A stretch of DNA of 7,052 nucleotides, taken from NCBI GenBank assembly GCA_937941745.1, contig CALDGV010000735.1, forward strand, positions 1 through 7,052, written 5' to 3'. Under the pieces are notes generated by a model that had not been told where the DNA came from, searched no databases, and saw only the letters and a list, made by a program, of their open reading frames with translations. Position numbers and translations under genes: made by a program. Origin of the DNA: an uncultured Prosthecobacter sp. (GTDB lineage Bacteria; Verrucomicrobiota; Verrucomicrobiia; Verrucomicrobiales; Verrucomicrobiaceae). Below, in pieces: positions 1 to 5,528 of this stretch (position 1 is its first letter; the number at the start of each line of letters is the position of its first letter).

Positions 1-23
1 TCGACCACCAGGATTTTGCTCAT
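1..23 (-). CDS. Start of a probable response regulator (partial, runs off the left edge)
   Basis: Only the first seven codons and part of the eighth are visible. Read leftward from the ATG at 23-21 they give MSKILVV, followed by a GA-starting codon (Asp or Glu). This is the typical opening of a response-regulator receiver domain: the first beta strand leading to the acidic pocket. The gene is divergent from the glycosyltransferase-phosphoesterase-phoU operon and shares a 181-base control region with it. That suggests a PhoB/OmpR-like regulator, but no output domain is visible. There is no clear Shine-Dalgarno sequence. Another ATG at 36-34 is in a different frame and gives a non-conserved peptide. 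The receiver call is moderate; the PhoB assignment is inference from context only. Confidence 0.55.
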
Positions 24-52
24 AGTCGAAGGGCATTACGCGGAAGGGGGGT

Positions 53-80
53 GTCGTCACAATGGTTTCTTCGTGACGAC
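53..80. promoter_or_regulatory. Inverted repeat GTCGTCAC-N12-GTGACGAC in the divergent promoter region
   Basis: A perfect 8-bp inverted repeat (arms 53-60 and 73-80, 12-base spacer) lies between the divergent start codons. Its right arm overlaps the dyad at 73-88. It may be a regulator site or a hairpin in the leader of either gene. The binding protein is unknown. Confidence 0.4.
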
Positions 81-88
81 TGTGTCAC
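73..88. promoter_or_regulatory. Candidate operator, GTGAC-N6-GTCAC (copy 1)
   Basis: A perfect 5-bp dyad with a 6-base spacer. The same GTGAC-N6-GTCAC layout recurs exactly 56 bases downstream at 129-144. Two identical dyads in a short divergent intergenic region suggest a dimeric transcription factor. The GTGA-to-TCAC spacing is 8 bases, so this is not the CRP pattern (6 bases). It also lacks the 11-base direct-repeat period of a PhoB box. Confidence 0.45.
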
Positions 89-128
89 ATGCCTGCATCG
101 CTGCCCAGCCGCATCTGCCAGCGCCTGC

Positions 129-144
129 GTGACGGTTTCGTCAC
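129..144. promoter_or_regulatory. Candidate operator, GTGAC-N6-GTCAC (copy 2)
   Basis: The second copy of the dyad is GTGACG-GTTT-CGTCAC, a perfect 6-bp inverted repeat with a 4-base centre. It lies 60 bases before the glycosyltransferase start codon, a position suited to controlling the rightward operon. The regulator is unknown. Confidence 0.45.
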
Positions 145-204
145 CCGTCTGCCGCTTGTGAGGCGCGGTTTCCGCTCTCTGCTGGCCTGCATTCACCTCC
201 CCGC

Positions 205-1347
205 ATGAAGCTCATGCTCATCACGGACACCTACCCGCCCGACATCAACGGCGTGGCCAGGTCCCTCTCCACCTTCGCCGCCGGCCTGGCAGCGCGGGGT
301 CATGCCGTGGAGATCGTGACCACCCTGCCTGCGGCGGATGACGAGCCCGACACCCTGCCCCGGCACGTCGTCACCGCCCTGCCCCTGCCCGGCTACCCCG
401 GCCTGCGCATCGGCATCAGCACCACCTGGCAGATGCAGGCCAAGTTTGAGCAAATGCGGCCCGACGTGCTCTACGTCGCCACCGAGACCCCGCTCGGCAT
501 CGCCAGCATCCGCGCCGCCGCCAGGCTCGGCATCCCGGTCGTCTCCGGCTTTCACACGAACTTCCAGACCTACCTTGAGGACTACCACCTGCCCGGCCTC
601 GAAACCGTGGCCACCGGCCTCCTCCGCAGCCTCCACAACCAGACCTTCCGCACCCTCACCCCCAGCGCCGACACCGCCGCCATGCTCCAGCGCTGGGGCA
701 TCGTGAATGTCGGCATCCTCGGCCGCGGCGTGGATACCGACCTCTTCTCCCCCGCCCGGCGCAGCAGTGCCCTCCGGCAGAGCTGGGGCGCGGATGAGCA
801 CACGCCCGTGGCCATCTATGTCGGCCGCATCGCGGCGGAAAAAAACCTCCCCCTGCTCATGCGCGCCTTCGCCGCCTTTCGCGAGGTGCACCCCGCAGCC
901 CGCTGCGTCGTCGTCGGCGATGGCCCGCGCCTCAAGACCCTCCAGCCCGAGCACCCCGAGAACCCCTACACCGGAGCCCGGCGCGGCACGGAGCTGGCCG
1001 AATGCTATGCCAGTGGCGACTTCTTCCTTTTCCCCAGCTCCAGCGAGACCTTCGGCAACGTCGTCCTGGAGGCCATGTCCAGCGGCCTGCTCACCACGGC
1101 CTACGATTACGCCGCCCCCCGCCTCGTCATCCGCCATGGCGAAAACGGCTTCCTCGCCCCGTTTGAGCAGGAGGAGGCTTTTCTCCAGACCGTGCGCAGC
1201 GCCGCCCGCACCTGGGGCACCCCGCAGGCGCCCGCCCTTCGTGCCGCCGCACGGCAGGCCGCCGCCGACTATGGCTGGAAGCGCGTCATCGAGCAGTTTG
1301 AAGCCGAACTTCAGGCCGCCATCGACGCCCGCCCGCCCCTGCCCTAA
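205..1347 (+). CDS. GT4-family glycosyltransferase, Agt/MgtA-like, probable glycolipid synthase
   Basis: This 380-residue GT-B glycosyltransferase should transfer a sugar from a nucleotide-sugar donor to a lipid or glycan acceptor at the inner face of the membrane. The N-terminal acceptor domain opens with MKLMLITDTYPPDINGVARS, typical of GT4 enzymes acting on diacylglycerol or mannolipids, and has SGFHTNF around residues 114-120. The C-terminal donor domain shows YVGRIAAEKN (205-214; Arg208 and Lys213 are the expected phosphate contacts) and the E-x7-E signature (Glu281, Glu289). Length is normal for the family. The ATG at 205 starts at the conserved first strand; no Shine-Dalgarno is visible. 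It is the first gene of an operon with a PlcP-type phosphoesterase 12 bases downstream and then phoU. That context points to glycolipid synthesis during phosphate starvation (Agt-like). GDP-mannose-dependent mannosyltransferase is the main alternative; the sequence does not fix donor or acceptor. Confidence 0.9.
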   Translation: MKLMLITDTYPPDINGVARSLSTFAAGLAARGHAVEIVTTLPAADDEPDTLPRHVVTALPLPGYPGLRIGISTTWQMQAKFEQMRPDVLYVATETPLGIASIRAAARLGIPVVSGFHTNFQTYLEDYHLPGLETVATGLLRSLHNQTFRTLTPSADTAAMLQRWGIVNVGILGRGVDTDLFSPARRSSALRQSWGADEHTPVAIYVGRIAAEKNLPLLMRAFAAFREVHPAARCVVVGDGPRLKTLQPEHPENPYTGARRGTELAECYASGDFFLFPSSSETFGNVVLEAMSSGLLTTAYDYAAPRLVIRHGENGFLAPFEQEEAFLQTVRSAARTWGTPQAPALRAAARQAAADYGWKRVIEQFEAELQAAIDARPPLP

Positions 1348-1359
1348 TCTCCCCTTCTC

Positions 1360-2256
1360 ATGAGCGATCCCGCTGCCACCGACGAACCCGCCGACCTCCC
1401 CGTCGATCCCTCCCGGCAGAAGACCAAGCTGCGCGTCCGCACCCTCATCATCTCCGATGTCCACCTCGGCATGCCCGACTGCAAGGCAGCCCAGGCCTCC
1501 CACTTCATCCGCCACATCCTCTGCGACCAGCTCATCATGAATGGCGACATCATTGATGCCTGGCACCTCCGCCGCATGGGCGGCTGGAACAAGGCCCACA
1601 CCGGCTTCCTCCGCACCGTCCTCAAAAAGATGGAAAAGGAGGCCACCGAAATCATCTACCTCCGCGGCAACCACGACGACGTCCTCGACCGCTTCATCCC
1701 CATCCAGCTCGACAACTTCCGCATCACCGGCGAGCACATCCACCCCACGAAAAAGGGCGACTACCTCGTCGTCCATGGCGATGGCTTCGATCACGTCACC
1801 ACGAACCACCCCTGGATCGCCCACCTCGGCGGCATCGGCTACAACCTCCTCCTCCGCATCAACCGCCTCTACAACGCCTGGCGGCACCTGCGCGGCAAGG
1901 AAAGCTTCTCCCTCTCCCGCTGGGTGAAGCTCAAGGTCAAGTCCGCCGTCAACTTCGTCGGCCGCTACGAGGATCAGCTCCAGGAGCTCGCCAGGGCCAA
2001 GGGCTGCGTCGGCATCATCTGCGGCCACATCCACAGCCCCGCCAACAAGATCATCGGCACCACCCACTACCTCAACTCCGGAGACTGGGTCGAATCCATG
2101 ACCGCCATCCTCGAGCACGACGACGGCCGCTTTGAAGTCATCAACTACCACGACTTCTGCCAGCGCACCAACCGCCAGCCCAAGGGCCCCGCCCTCAGCA
2201 CCGCCGTGCGCAACGAAGCCGATTTTCAGGTCGAAAACGTCACACGGCCCATGTAA
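1360..2256 (+). CDS. plcP: Calcineurin-like metallophosphoesterase, PlcP type (candidate phosphate-starvation phospholipase C)
   Basis: The 298-residue protein has all dinuclear-metal motifs in order: D33-x-H35, G62-D63, G103-N104-H105-D106, H139-G140-D141 and G222-H223-x-H225. Pipelines often name this family UDP-2,3-diacylglucosamine diphosphatase (LpxH, COG2908). Two stretches fit the PlcP branch better: SLSRWVKLKVKSAVNFVGRY (184-203) and LNSGDWVESMTAILEHDDGR (238-257), which I recall as features of the Sinorhizobium enzyme. It also lacks the shorter LpxH layout. PlcP removes the head group from phospholipids, giving diacylglycerol for a glycosyltransferase such as the one 12 bases upstream. 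The first 25 or so residues are a non-conserved Asp/Pro-rich lead, and no signal peptide is seen, so the enzyme is probably cytoplasmic and membrane-associated. phoU follows after 17 bases. The phosphoesterase fold is certain; PlcP over LpxH is inference from motifs and neighbours. Confidence 0.8.
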   Translation: MSDPAATDEPADLPVDPSRQKTKLRVRTLIISDVHLGMPDCKAAQASHFIRHILCDQLIMNGDIIDAWHLRRMGGWNKAHTGFLRTVLKKMEKEATEIIYLRGNHDDVLDRFIPIQLDNFRITGEHIHPTKKGDYLVVHGDGFDHVTTNHPWIAHLGGIGYNLLLRINRLYNAWRHLRGKESFSLSRWVKLKVKSAVNFVGRYEDQLQELARAKGCVGIICGHIHSPANKIIGTTHYLNSGDWVESMTAILEHDDGRFEVINYHDFCQRTNRQPKGPALSTAVRNEADFQVENVTRPM

Positions 2257-2262
2257 AGGAGG
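2256..2262 (+). promoter_or_regulatory. Ribosome binding site of phoU (AAGGAGG)
   Basis: A strong Shine-Dalgarno match begins on the last base of the upstream stop codon and sits 11 bases before the phoU ATG. It is the only clear one in the window; the other genes show none. It supports the ATG at 2274 and fits phoU being translated independently within the operon. Confidence 0.6.
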
Positions 2263-2273
2263 GCGCGTCCGCC

Positions 2274-2972
2274 ATGCACGAGCACATCCTCACCTCCTTC
2301 AACAACTCCCTCACCCGCCTCCGCGAGCAGGTGCTCACCATGTCCAGCATGGCCAAGAAGAACCTCGCCGATGCCATGCGCGGGCTCCTGGAGCGCGATA
2401 CTGACCTCTGCAACGCCGCCATCGCCGCCGACCAGGACGTCAACGAACTGGAGAAGGCCATTGACCAGCTCGGCATGCAGATCCTGCTGAAGTTCCAGCC
2501 CACCGCGCACGACCTCCGCCAGGTCATGGGCACCATCCGCGTCGCCAACAACCTCGAACGCATCGCCGACCAGGCCAGCAGCATCGCCAAGCGCGCCCGC
2601 CACATCAACCAGCTCCCCGAAATCCCCGAGGTGAAGCTCATCCAGCCCGTCTATGAGCTCTGCGCCCGCAACCTCAGCGCCAGCCTCCAGGCCTTCGCCG
2701 ATGCCGACCCCGAGGCCGCCGCCGCCGCCCGCAAGCTCGACAAGGAGCTCGATGCCGCCGAAAAATCCCTCGATGCCGCCCTGCTCCAGATCATGGAAGG
2801 TCGCGGCGGCCCCCTGGAAAGCTACCTGCACCTCATCTTCATCGCCCGCTTCCTCGAGCGTGTCGGCGACCACGGCAAAAACATCTGTGAAGACACCGTC
2901 TTCATCGAAAAGGCCGAGGACATCCGCTTCACCAAGCACAAGAAGCCCGAAGGCGCAGAACCCGCCGCCTGA
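2274..2972 (+). CDS. phoU: Phosphate-specific transport system accessory protein PhoU
   Basis: The 232-residue, all-helical protein has the two tandem three-helix PhoU domains. Metal-binding signatures occur twice: NNLERIADQ (92-100) and FLERVGDHGKNICED (193-207). Length and layout are normal for the family. The tail is short and polar (KHKKPEGAEPAA). PhoU links the Pst phosphate transporter to the PhoR sensor kinase and keeps the Pho response off when phosphate is ample. Here it is the third gene of an operon with a glycosyltransferase and a PlcP-type phosphoesterase rather than following pstSCAB. A probable response regulator is divergent from the operon. This ties the operon to phosphate sensing. 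A strong ribosome binding site and the conserved N-terminal MHEHILTSFNNSL support the chosen start. Identification is firm; its exact partners cannot be seen in this window. Confidence 0.95.
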   Translation: MHEHILTSFNNSLTRLREQVLTMSSMAKKNLADAMRGLLERDTDLCNAAIAADQDVNELEKAIDQLGMQILLKFQPTAHDLRQVMGTIRVANNLERIADQASSIAKRARHINQLPEIPEVKLIQPVYELCARNLSASLQAFADADPEAAAAARKLDKELDAAEKSLDAALLQIMEGRGGPLESYLHLIFIARFLERVGDHGKNICEDTVFIEKAEDIRFTKHKKPEGAEPAA

Positions 2973-3014
2973 GCCACCGGCCAGGAGAGCCCCGCCGCCC
3001 TGACCTGACCTCAC

Positions 3015-3038
3015 GGAAAGGCGGAAACCGCCCTTTCC
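3015..3038 (+). terminator. Candidate terminator hairpin after phoU
   Basis: GGAAAGGCGG (3015-3024) pairs with CCGCCCTTTCC (3028-3038) across an AAA loop, with one bulged base. It begins 43 bases after the phoU stop. There is no T-tract, so it may act as a weak or factor-assisted terminator or as a 3'-end stabiliser. A second hairpin with TCCCCA/TGGGGA arms follows at 3044-3060 and runs into the first degenerate unit of the 21-bp array. Confidence 0.5.
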
Positions 3039-3055
3039 CCACCTCCCCAGCCCTT

Positions 3056-3660
3056 GGGGAACCTTCCCGCGCACCGGAGCGGAGTTCCAGCGTCCAGGAA
3101 GGGCGTTTCGGCGACCTCAAGAACCTTTTTCCAGGGCCGGGCACTCGTTCTCCCGCCCAGGGGACTCCTTCCCCCACGCCGGGCACTCCTTCCCCCGCCC
3201 CGGGCACTCATTCTCCCGCACCGGGCACTCATTCTCCCGCACCGGGCACTCATTCTCCCACACCGGGGATTCATTCTCCCGCACCGGAGATTCATTCTCC
3301 CGCACCGGAGATTCATTCTCCCGCACCGGAGATTCATTCCCCCGCACCGGGGATTCATTCTCCCGCACCGGGGACTCCTTCTCCCGCGTCGGGGACTCAT
3401 TCTCCCGCGTCGGGGGCCAAATCTCCCGCCATGGAGGCCTTCCCCCCGCGCCGGGGGATCGTTCTCCTGCGTCGGGGAACCGTTCTCCCGTGCAGGAGTT
3501 TCATTCCCCCGCGCCGGGGATTCATTCCCCGGCGCCGGGCAACCGTTCTCCCGGGCCAAAGTACGCCTCCCCCCTCCGGGGAATCGTTCCCCGACGCCGG
3601 GGATTCGTTCTCCCGCGCAGGAGTTTCGTTCCCCGTGGCAGGAATTTCCTCCCCGCCTTT
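3056..3660. repeat. Tandem array of about 29 units of 21 bp (minisatellite)
   Basis: Units step by 21 bp with starts at 3056, 3076, 3097, 3118, 3139, 3160, 3181, 3202 and onward. The core is GGRGATTCATTCTCC followed by CGC and a variable three-base tail. Units at 3202-3369 are nearly identical, while both flanks are degenerate, as expected for an array homogenised from the middle. Four units are 20 bp (starting at 3056, 3433, 3558 and 3641). GGAGA and TCTCC within a unit can form a 5-bp stem, and TCTCC can also pair with GGAGA of the next unit. The array is C-rich on this strand. Because 21 is divisible by three and the units lack stops, several frames stay open on both strands. The 20-bp units would shift any such frame, so I treat the array as non-coding. 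Function is unknown. Confidence 0.9.
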
Positions 3661-3681
3661 AGGCTGCCGCCCGCAGCCAAG

Positions 3682-3765
3682 GGAGCGCGGAGACTCCTCT
3701 CCGCCCTCCAAAAGCCAGGCGGCGAAGCCGCGAAGACAAGAAGCGGACAGGAGTGTCCGCGCTCC
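3682..3765. repeat. REPIN on the 3' side of the RAYT gene (two inverted REP hairpins)
   Basis: Two REP hairpins face each other. The inverted copy at 3687-3704 has stem GCGGAGA/TCTCCGC and loop CTCC. The direct copy at 3743-3760 has stem GCGGACA/TGTCCGC and loop GGAG. The outer ends form a perfect 10-bp inverted repeat: GGAGCGCGGA at 3682-3691 and its complement at 3756-3765. The stems differ by one C-G to G-C swap that keeps pairing. A small GCGGC-GAA-GCCGC hairpin lies between the arms. A similar pair occurs on the other side of the RAYT gene. Such elements are mobilised in trans by RAYT proteins. Confidence 0.75.
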
Positions 3766-3860
3766 ACTCGCCTCGTTCATGGGCTGTTCGAGAAAAGAAG
3801 AGGCGCGCAGGAGTGTCCGCGCTCCTCTCCGCTTCGTTCATCGGCTTTCCCAGAAGACAA
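3740..3860. repeat. Tandem duplication of a REP segment of about 60 bp
   Basis: The segment at about 3740-3799 is repeated at about 3800-3860 with scattered mismatches and one indel. CAGGAGTGTCCGCGCTCC and CGTTCAT are shared exactly. The second copy's stem (GCGCGCA against TGTCCGC, 3803-3820) has lost two pairs, so it is probably a decayed REP. The second copy overlaps the end of the RAYT coding sequence, including its stop codon at 3840-3838. Confidence 0.65.
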
Positions 3861-4446
3861 AGCCGGTCTTCAACCCTGCTTTCGCCGGGTTTTCGCGAAT
3901 GTAAGCGCTCACCGTGTTGAAGTGTTCGGGGCTGCGGATGAGCCGGTCGAAGTAGTCGGGCTGCCAGAAGGGCTTGAGGTCGCTGAGGCCGGCTTGGTGG
4001 ATCAACCGGCTCGAAACGCCTTTCCAGCCCTGCAGCGTGTCGGGCAGCGATTCGCCATCACGGAGCGTGAAGAGCACGTGGACGTGATTGGGCATGATGA
4101 CATAGCTCCCGAGGTCGTAGCGCTGGGCGTCGAAGTGATGCAGTCGGTCGGCGACAATTTGGGCGAGGCGTGGCTCTCGCAAGGCGCAGGAGCCGTGGGC
4201 GGCGTCGAGGTGTTCGTCGAGCTTGTCGGAGAACTGGCCGTGGTAGCAGGCCTCGGTGATGTCGTCCCACGGGGGTGGATTGGCGGCGAGGAAGGCGTCG
4301 CGGGCGCAAAGCCAGTCTTCGAGCAGTTCACGCGGCAGCGAATCGGCGAGGCGGAAGGTGACGAAGACCGCCACCTCGCCCTGCTGCCAATGCGGCAGCT
4401 TGTGGGCGGTCTTTTCGATGTCGCCTCGCGGATCGAAGAACTTCAT
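3838..4446 (-). CDS. REP-associated tyrosine transposase (RAYT, Y1 HUH family)
   Basis: The 202-residue protein is a single-domain HUH nuclease of the IS200/IS605-like Y1 transposase superfamily. The metal-binding HUH motif is H121-V-H123 in VIMPNHVHVLF. The candidate nucleophile is Tyr165 in FWQPDYFDRLIRSPEHF, followed by YIRENPAKAGL (182-192), a typical RAYT ending. It should cut and rejoin single-stranded REP hairpins and copy them around the genome. REPIN pairs on both sides support this role. I chose the ATG at 4446 because MKFFDPRGDIEKTAHKLPHW starts the conserved domain; the frame stays open far upstream but reads antisense through REP and hydrolase DNA there. No Shine-Dalgarno is seen. 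The motifs and length look intact. The last few residues and the stop lie in the duplicated REP segment. Cargo beyond REPs is not seen. Confidence 0.9.
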   Translation of the reverse strand: MKFFDPRGDIEKTAHKLPHWQQGEVAVFVTFRLADSLPRELLEDWLCARDAFLAANPPPWDDITEACYHGQFSDKLDEHLDAAHGSCALREPRLAQIVADRLHHFDAQRYDLGSYVIMPNHVHVLFTLRDGESLPDTLQGWKGVSSRLIHQAGLSDLKPFWQPDYFDRLIRSPEHFNTVSAYIRENPAKAGLKTGFVFWESR

Positions 4447-4462
4447 GCGCCGAGCTAATCGA

Positions 4463-4550
4463 GGGGAGTGCGGGCACTCTTGCCCGCTTTTTGGGAGTGG
4501 CGGCAGAGCCGCGAAGACAAGAGGCGGACAGGAGTGTCCGCGCTCCTCTC
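4463..4550. repeat. REPIN on the 5' side of the RAYT gene (two inverted REP hairpins)
   Basis: The inverted REP hairpin at 4470-4487 has stem GCGGGCA/TGCCCGC and loop CTCT. The direct REP hairpin at 4524-4541 has stem GCGGACA/TGTCCGC and loop GGAG. A GCGGC-AGA-GCCGC hairpin and GAAGACAAG lie just before the direct copy, as in the other REPIN. Hairpin starts are 54 bases apart here and 56 in the left copy. The inverted hairpin is followed by TTTTT (4488-4492), so it could also end rightward transcription. The element fills most of the gap between the RAYT gene and the upstream hydrolase gene. Confidence 0.75.
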
Positions 4551-4586
4551 CAAACGTGCATGCCCGGCGAAGAGGCGGCTTCCTGC

Positions 4587-5426
4587 TCAGGCTGAAGCGC
4601 GGGCGGCGGCTTCGAGTTCGGTGTGGAATTCGCGCCAGCTCCAGGCGGACTTGCTCAGGCCCCAGGCGGTGGACGGCGGATGGGCGGGATCGATTTCCGC
4701 GAGGAGGAAGTCCTCCACCTGCCGGCGGCTGCGGACGAGGATCTCGCCCTCGGGGTCCATGATGTAGCTGTCGCCATAGCCGATGCCCTGGCTGCGGGTG
4801 ATGCCGCTGCGCGCGGGATCGAGGACGACGTTGTTGCCGCGGACGAAGTACACGCTGTTTTCGACGGCGCGGGCGGCATGATCGGCGCGGACTTTCATGA
4901 AGTGGGGGATGAGCCCGGCATCGCGGATGTAGTTGAAGTGGGGGGCGAAGATGACGCGGGCGCCCTTGAGGGCGAGGATGCGGGCGGGCTCGATGTAGCC
5001 GCCATCCGCGCAGATGAGGACGCCGAACTTCAGGCCGCGGTGCTCCCAGACGGGGAAGCTGCGGCCCTGCTGGTGGAACTTCTGGTAGGCGGCGCACTTG
5101 CTGTAGGTGCCGAGCAGGTGCCCGCGGTGGGCGACGAGGGCGGTGTTGTAAAGGTGGGGGCCGCGCTGCTCATTGTAGCCGACGATGGCCAGGGCCTCGT
5201 GCCGGCTGGTGACATCGAGCACGCGCATCATGGCCTCGGAATCGTTGGCGAAGGCACCGGCGCGGGCGGCCTCCTCGGTATCGGGATAGCCGGTGAGGAA
5301 GCATTCGGGGAAGCTGACGATGGCGGCTCCGGCGGCATCGGCCTGGCGCAGCCCTTCTTCCATGCGGCGGAGGTTGCGGTCGAAGTCTCCGCACCAGGAT
5401 TCGAACTGGCAGTGGGCGATTTTCAT
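4587..5426 (-). CDS. Carbon-nitrogen hydrolase (nitrilase superfamily), substrate unknown
   Basis: The 279-residue protein is a complete nitrilase-superfamily enzyme with the Glu-Lys-Cys triad: Glu41 in SFPECFLTGYPD, Lys110 in LLGTYSKCA and Cys139 in GVLICADGGYIEPARIL. The superfamily hydrolyses amides, carbamoyl groups or nitriles through a thioester on Cys. Length is typical and no signal peptide is seen, so it is probably cytoplasmic. I chose the ATG at 5426 because MKIAHCQFESWCGDFDRNL is the usual first strand; the same frame is open further upstream only because it is antisense to the metallo-hydrolase gene. The RAYT module lies downstream on the same strand, and the metallo-hydrolase gene is divergent across a 102-base gap. 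Neighbours do not reveal the substrate. An aliphatic amidase or N-carbamoyl hydrolase is possible, but I would not choose. Confidence 0.9.
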   Translation of the reverse strand: MKIAHCQFESWCGDFDRNLRRMEEGLRQADAAGAAIVSFPECFLTGYPDTEEAARAGAFANDSEAMMRVLDVTSRHEALAIVGYNEQRGPHLYNTALVAHRGHLLGTYSKCAAYQKFHQQGRSFPVWEHRGLKFGVLICADGGYIEPARILALKGARVIFAPHFNYIRDAGLIPHFMKVRADHAARAVENSVYFVRGNNVVLDPARSGITRSQGIGYGDSYIMDPEGEILVRSRRQVEDFLLAEIDPAHPPSTAWGLSKSAWSWREFHTELEAAARASA

Positions 5427-5463
5427 GCGGGCAGTGTGCCCTGGGGCGGGTGGCAGGCACAAG

Positions 5464-5497
5464 CCGGAAGATGGGGATGGAAATCCCTCCTTGCCGG
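5464..5497. promoter_or_regulatory. Imperfect palindrome in the divergent promoter region
   Basis: The core GGGAT-GGAA-ATCCC (5474-5487) is extended by imperfect arms out to CCGG on both sides. It lies between the divergent hydrolase (start 5426) and metallo-hydrolase (start 5529) genes, 32 bases before the latter. It could be an operator shared by both genes or a leader hairpin. No promoter boxes are recognisable nearby. Confidence 0.35.
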
Positions 5498-5528
5498 AGA
5501 CGGCACGGACGCTAAATCGGGGCTTCTC

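Noticed and set aside
24..204. Classical PhoB box upstream of the operon
   Set aside because: I looked for CTGTCAT-like direct repeats spaced 11 bases apart and found only GTGAC/GTCAC inverted dyads with other spacing.
193..2151. Long open frame on the minus strand opposite the glycosyltransferase and phosphoesterase genes
   Set aside because: It is antisense to two genes with clear catalytic motifs. Its product is a Gly/Ala/Val/Asp-rich string with no family pattern, as expected opposite C-ending codons in GC-rich DNA.
1360..2256. Straight annotation of this gene as LpxH
   Set aside because: Core motifs are shared by the superfamily. The GDWVES and KVKSAVNFVGR stretches, the length near 300 and the Agt-like and phoU neighbours fit PlcP better. 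LpxH is kept as the alternative.
3056..3660. CRISPR array
   Set aside because: Units are contiguous with no unique spacers, the period is 21 bp, and no cas genes are present.
3011..3662. Several overlapping open frames on both strands across the 21-bp array (for example repeats of RENESPV)
   Set aside because: A 21-bp unit without stops opens many frames at once. Four 20-bp units would break any frame, and no frame is favoured by a start signal or codon pattern.
3660..3900. Replication origin at the skew switch
   Set aside because: No DnaA-box cluster, AT-rich unwinding stretch, or dnaA/dnaN-type genes are visible. Repeats and a transposase make a rearrangement boundary more likely.
4447..5097. 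Extended N-terminus of the RAYT frame
   Set aside because: It reads through the REPIN and out of frame through the hydrolase gene, giving an Arg/Pro-rich string. The RAYT domain begins at the ATG at 4446.
4623..5528. Extended N-terminus of the metallo-hydrolase frame
   Set aside because: The upstream part is antisense to the nitrilase gene and low-complexity. The conserved YycJ start is at 5529.
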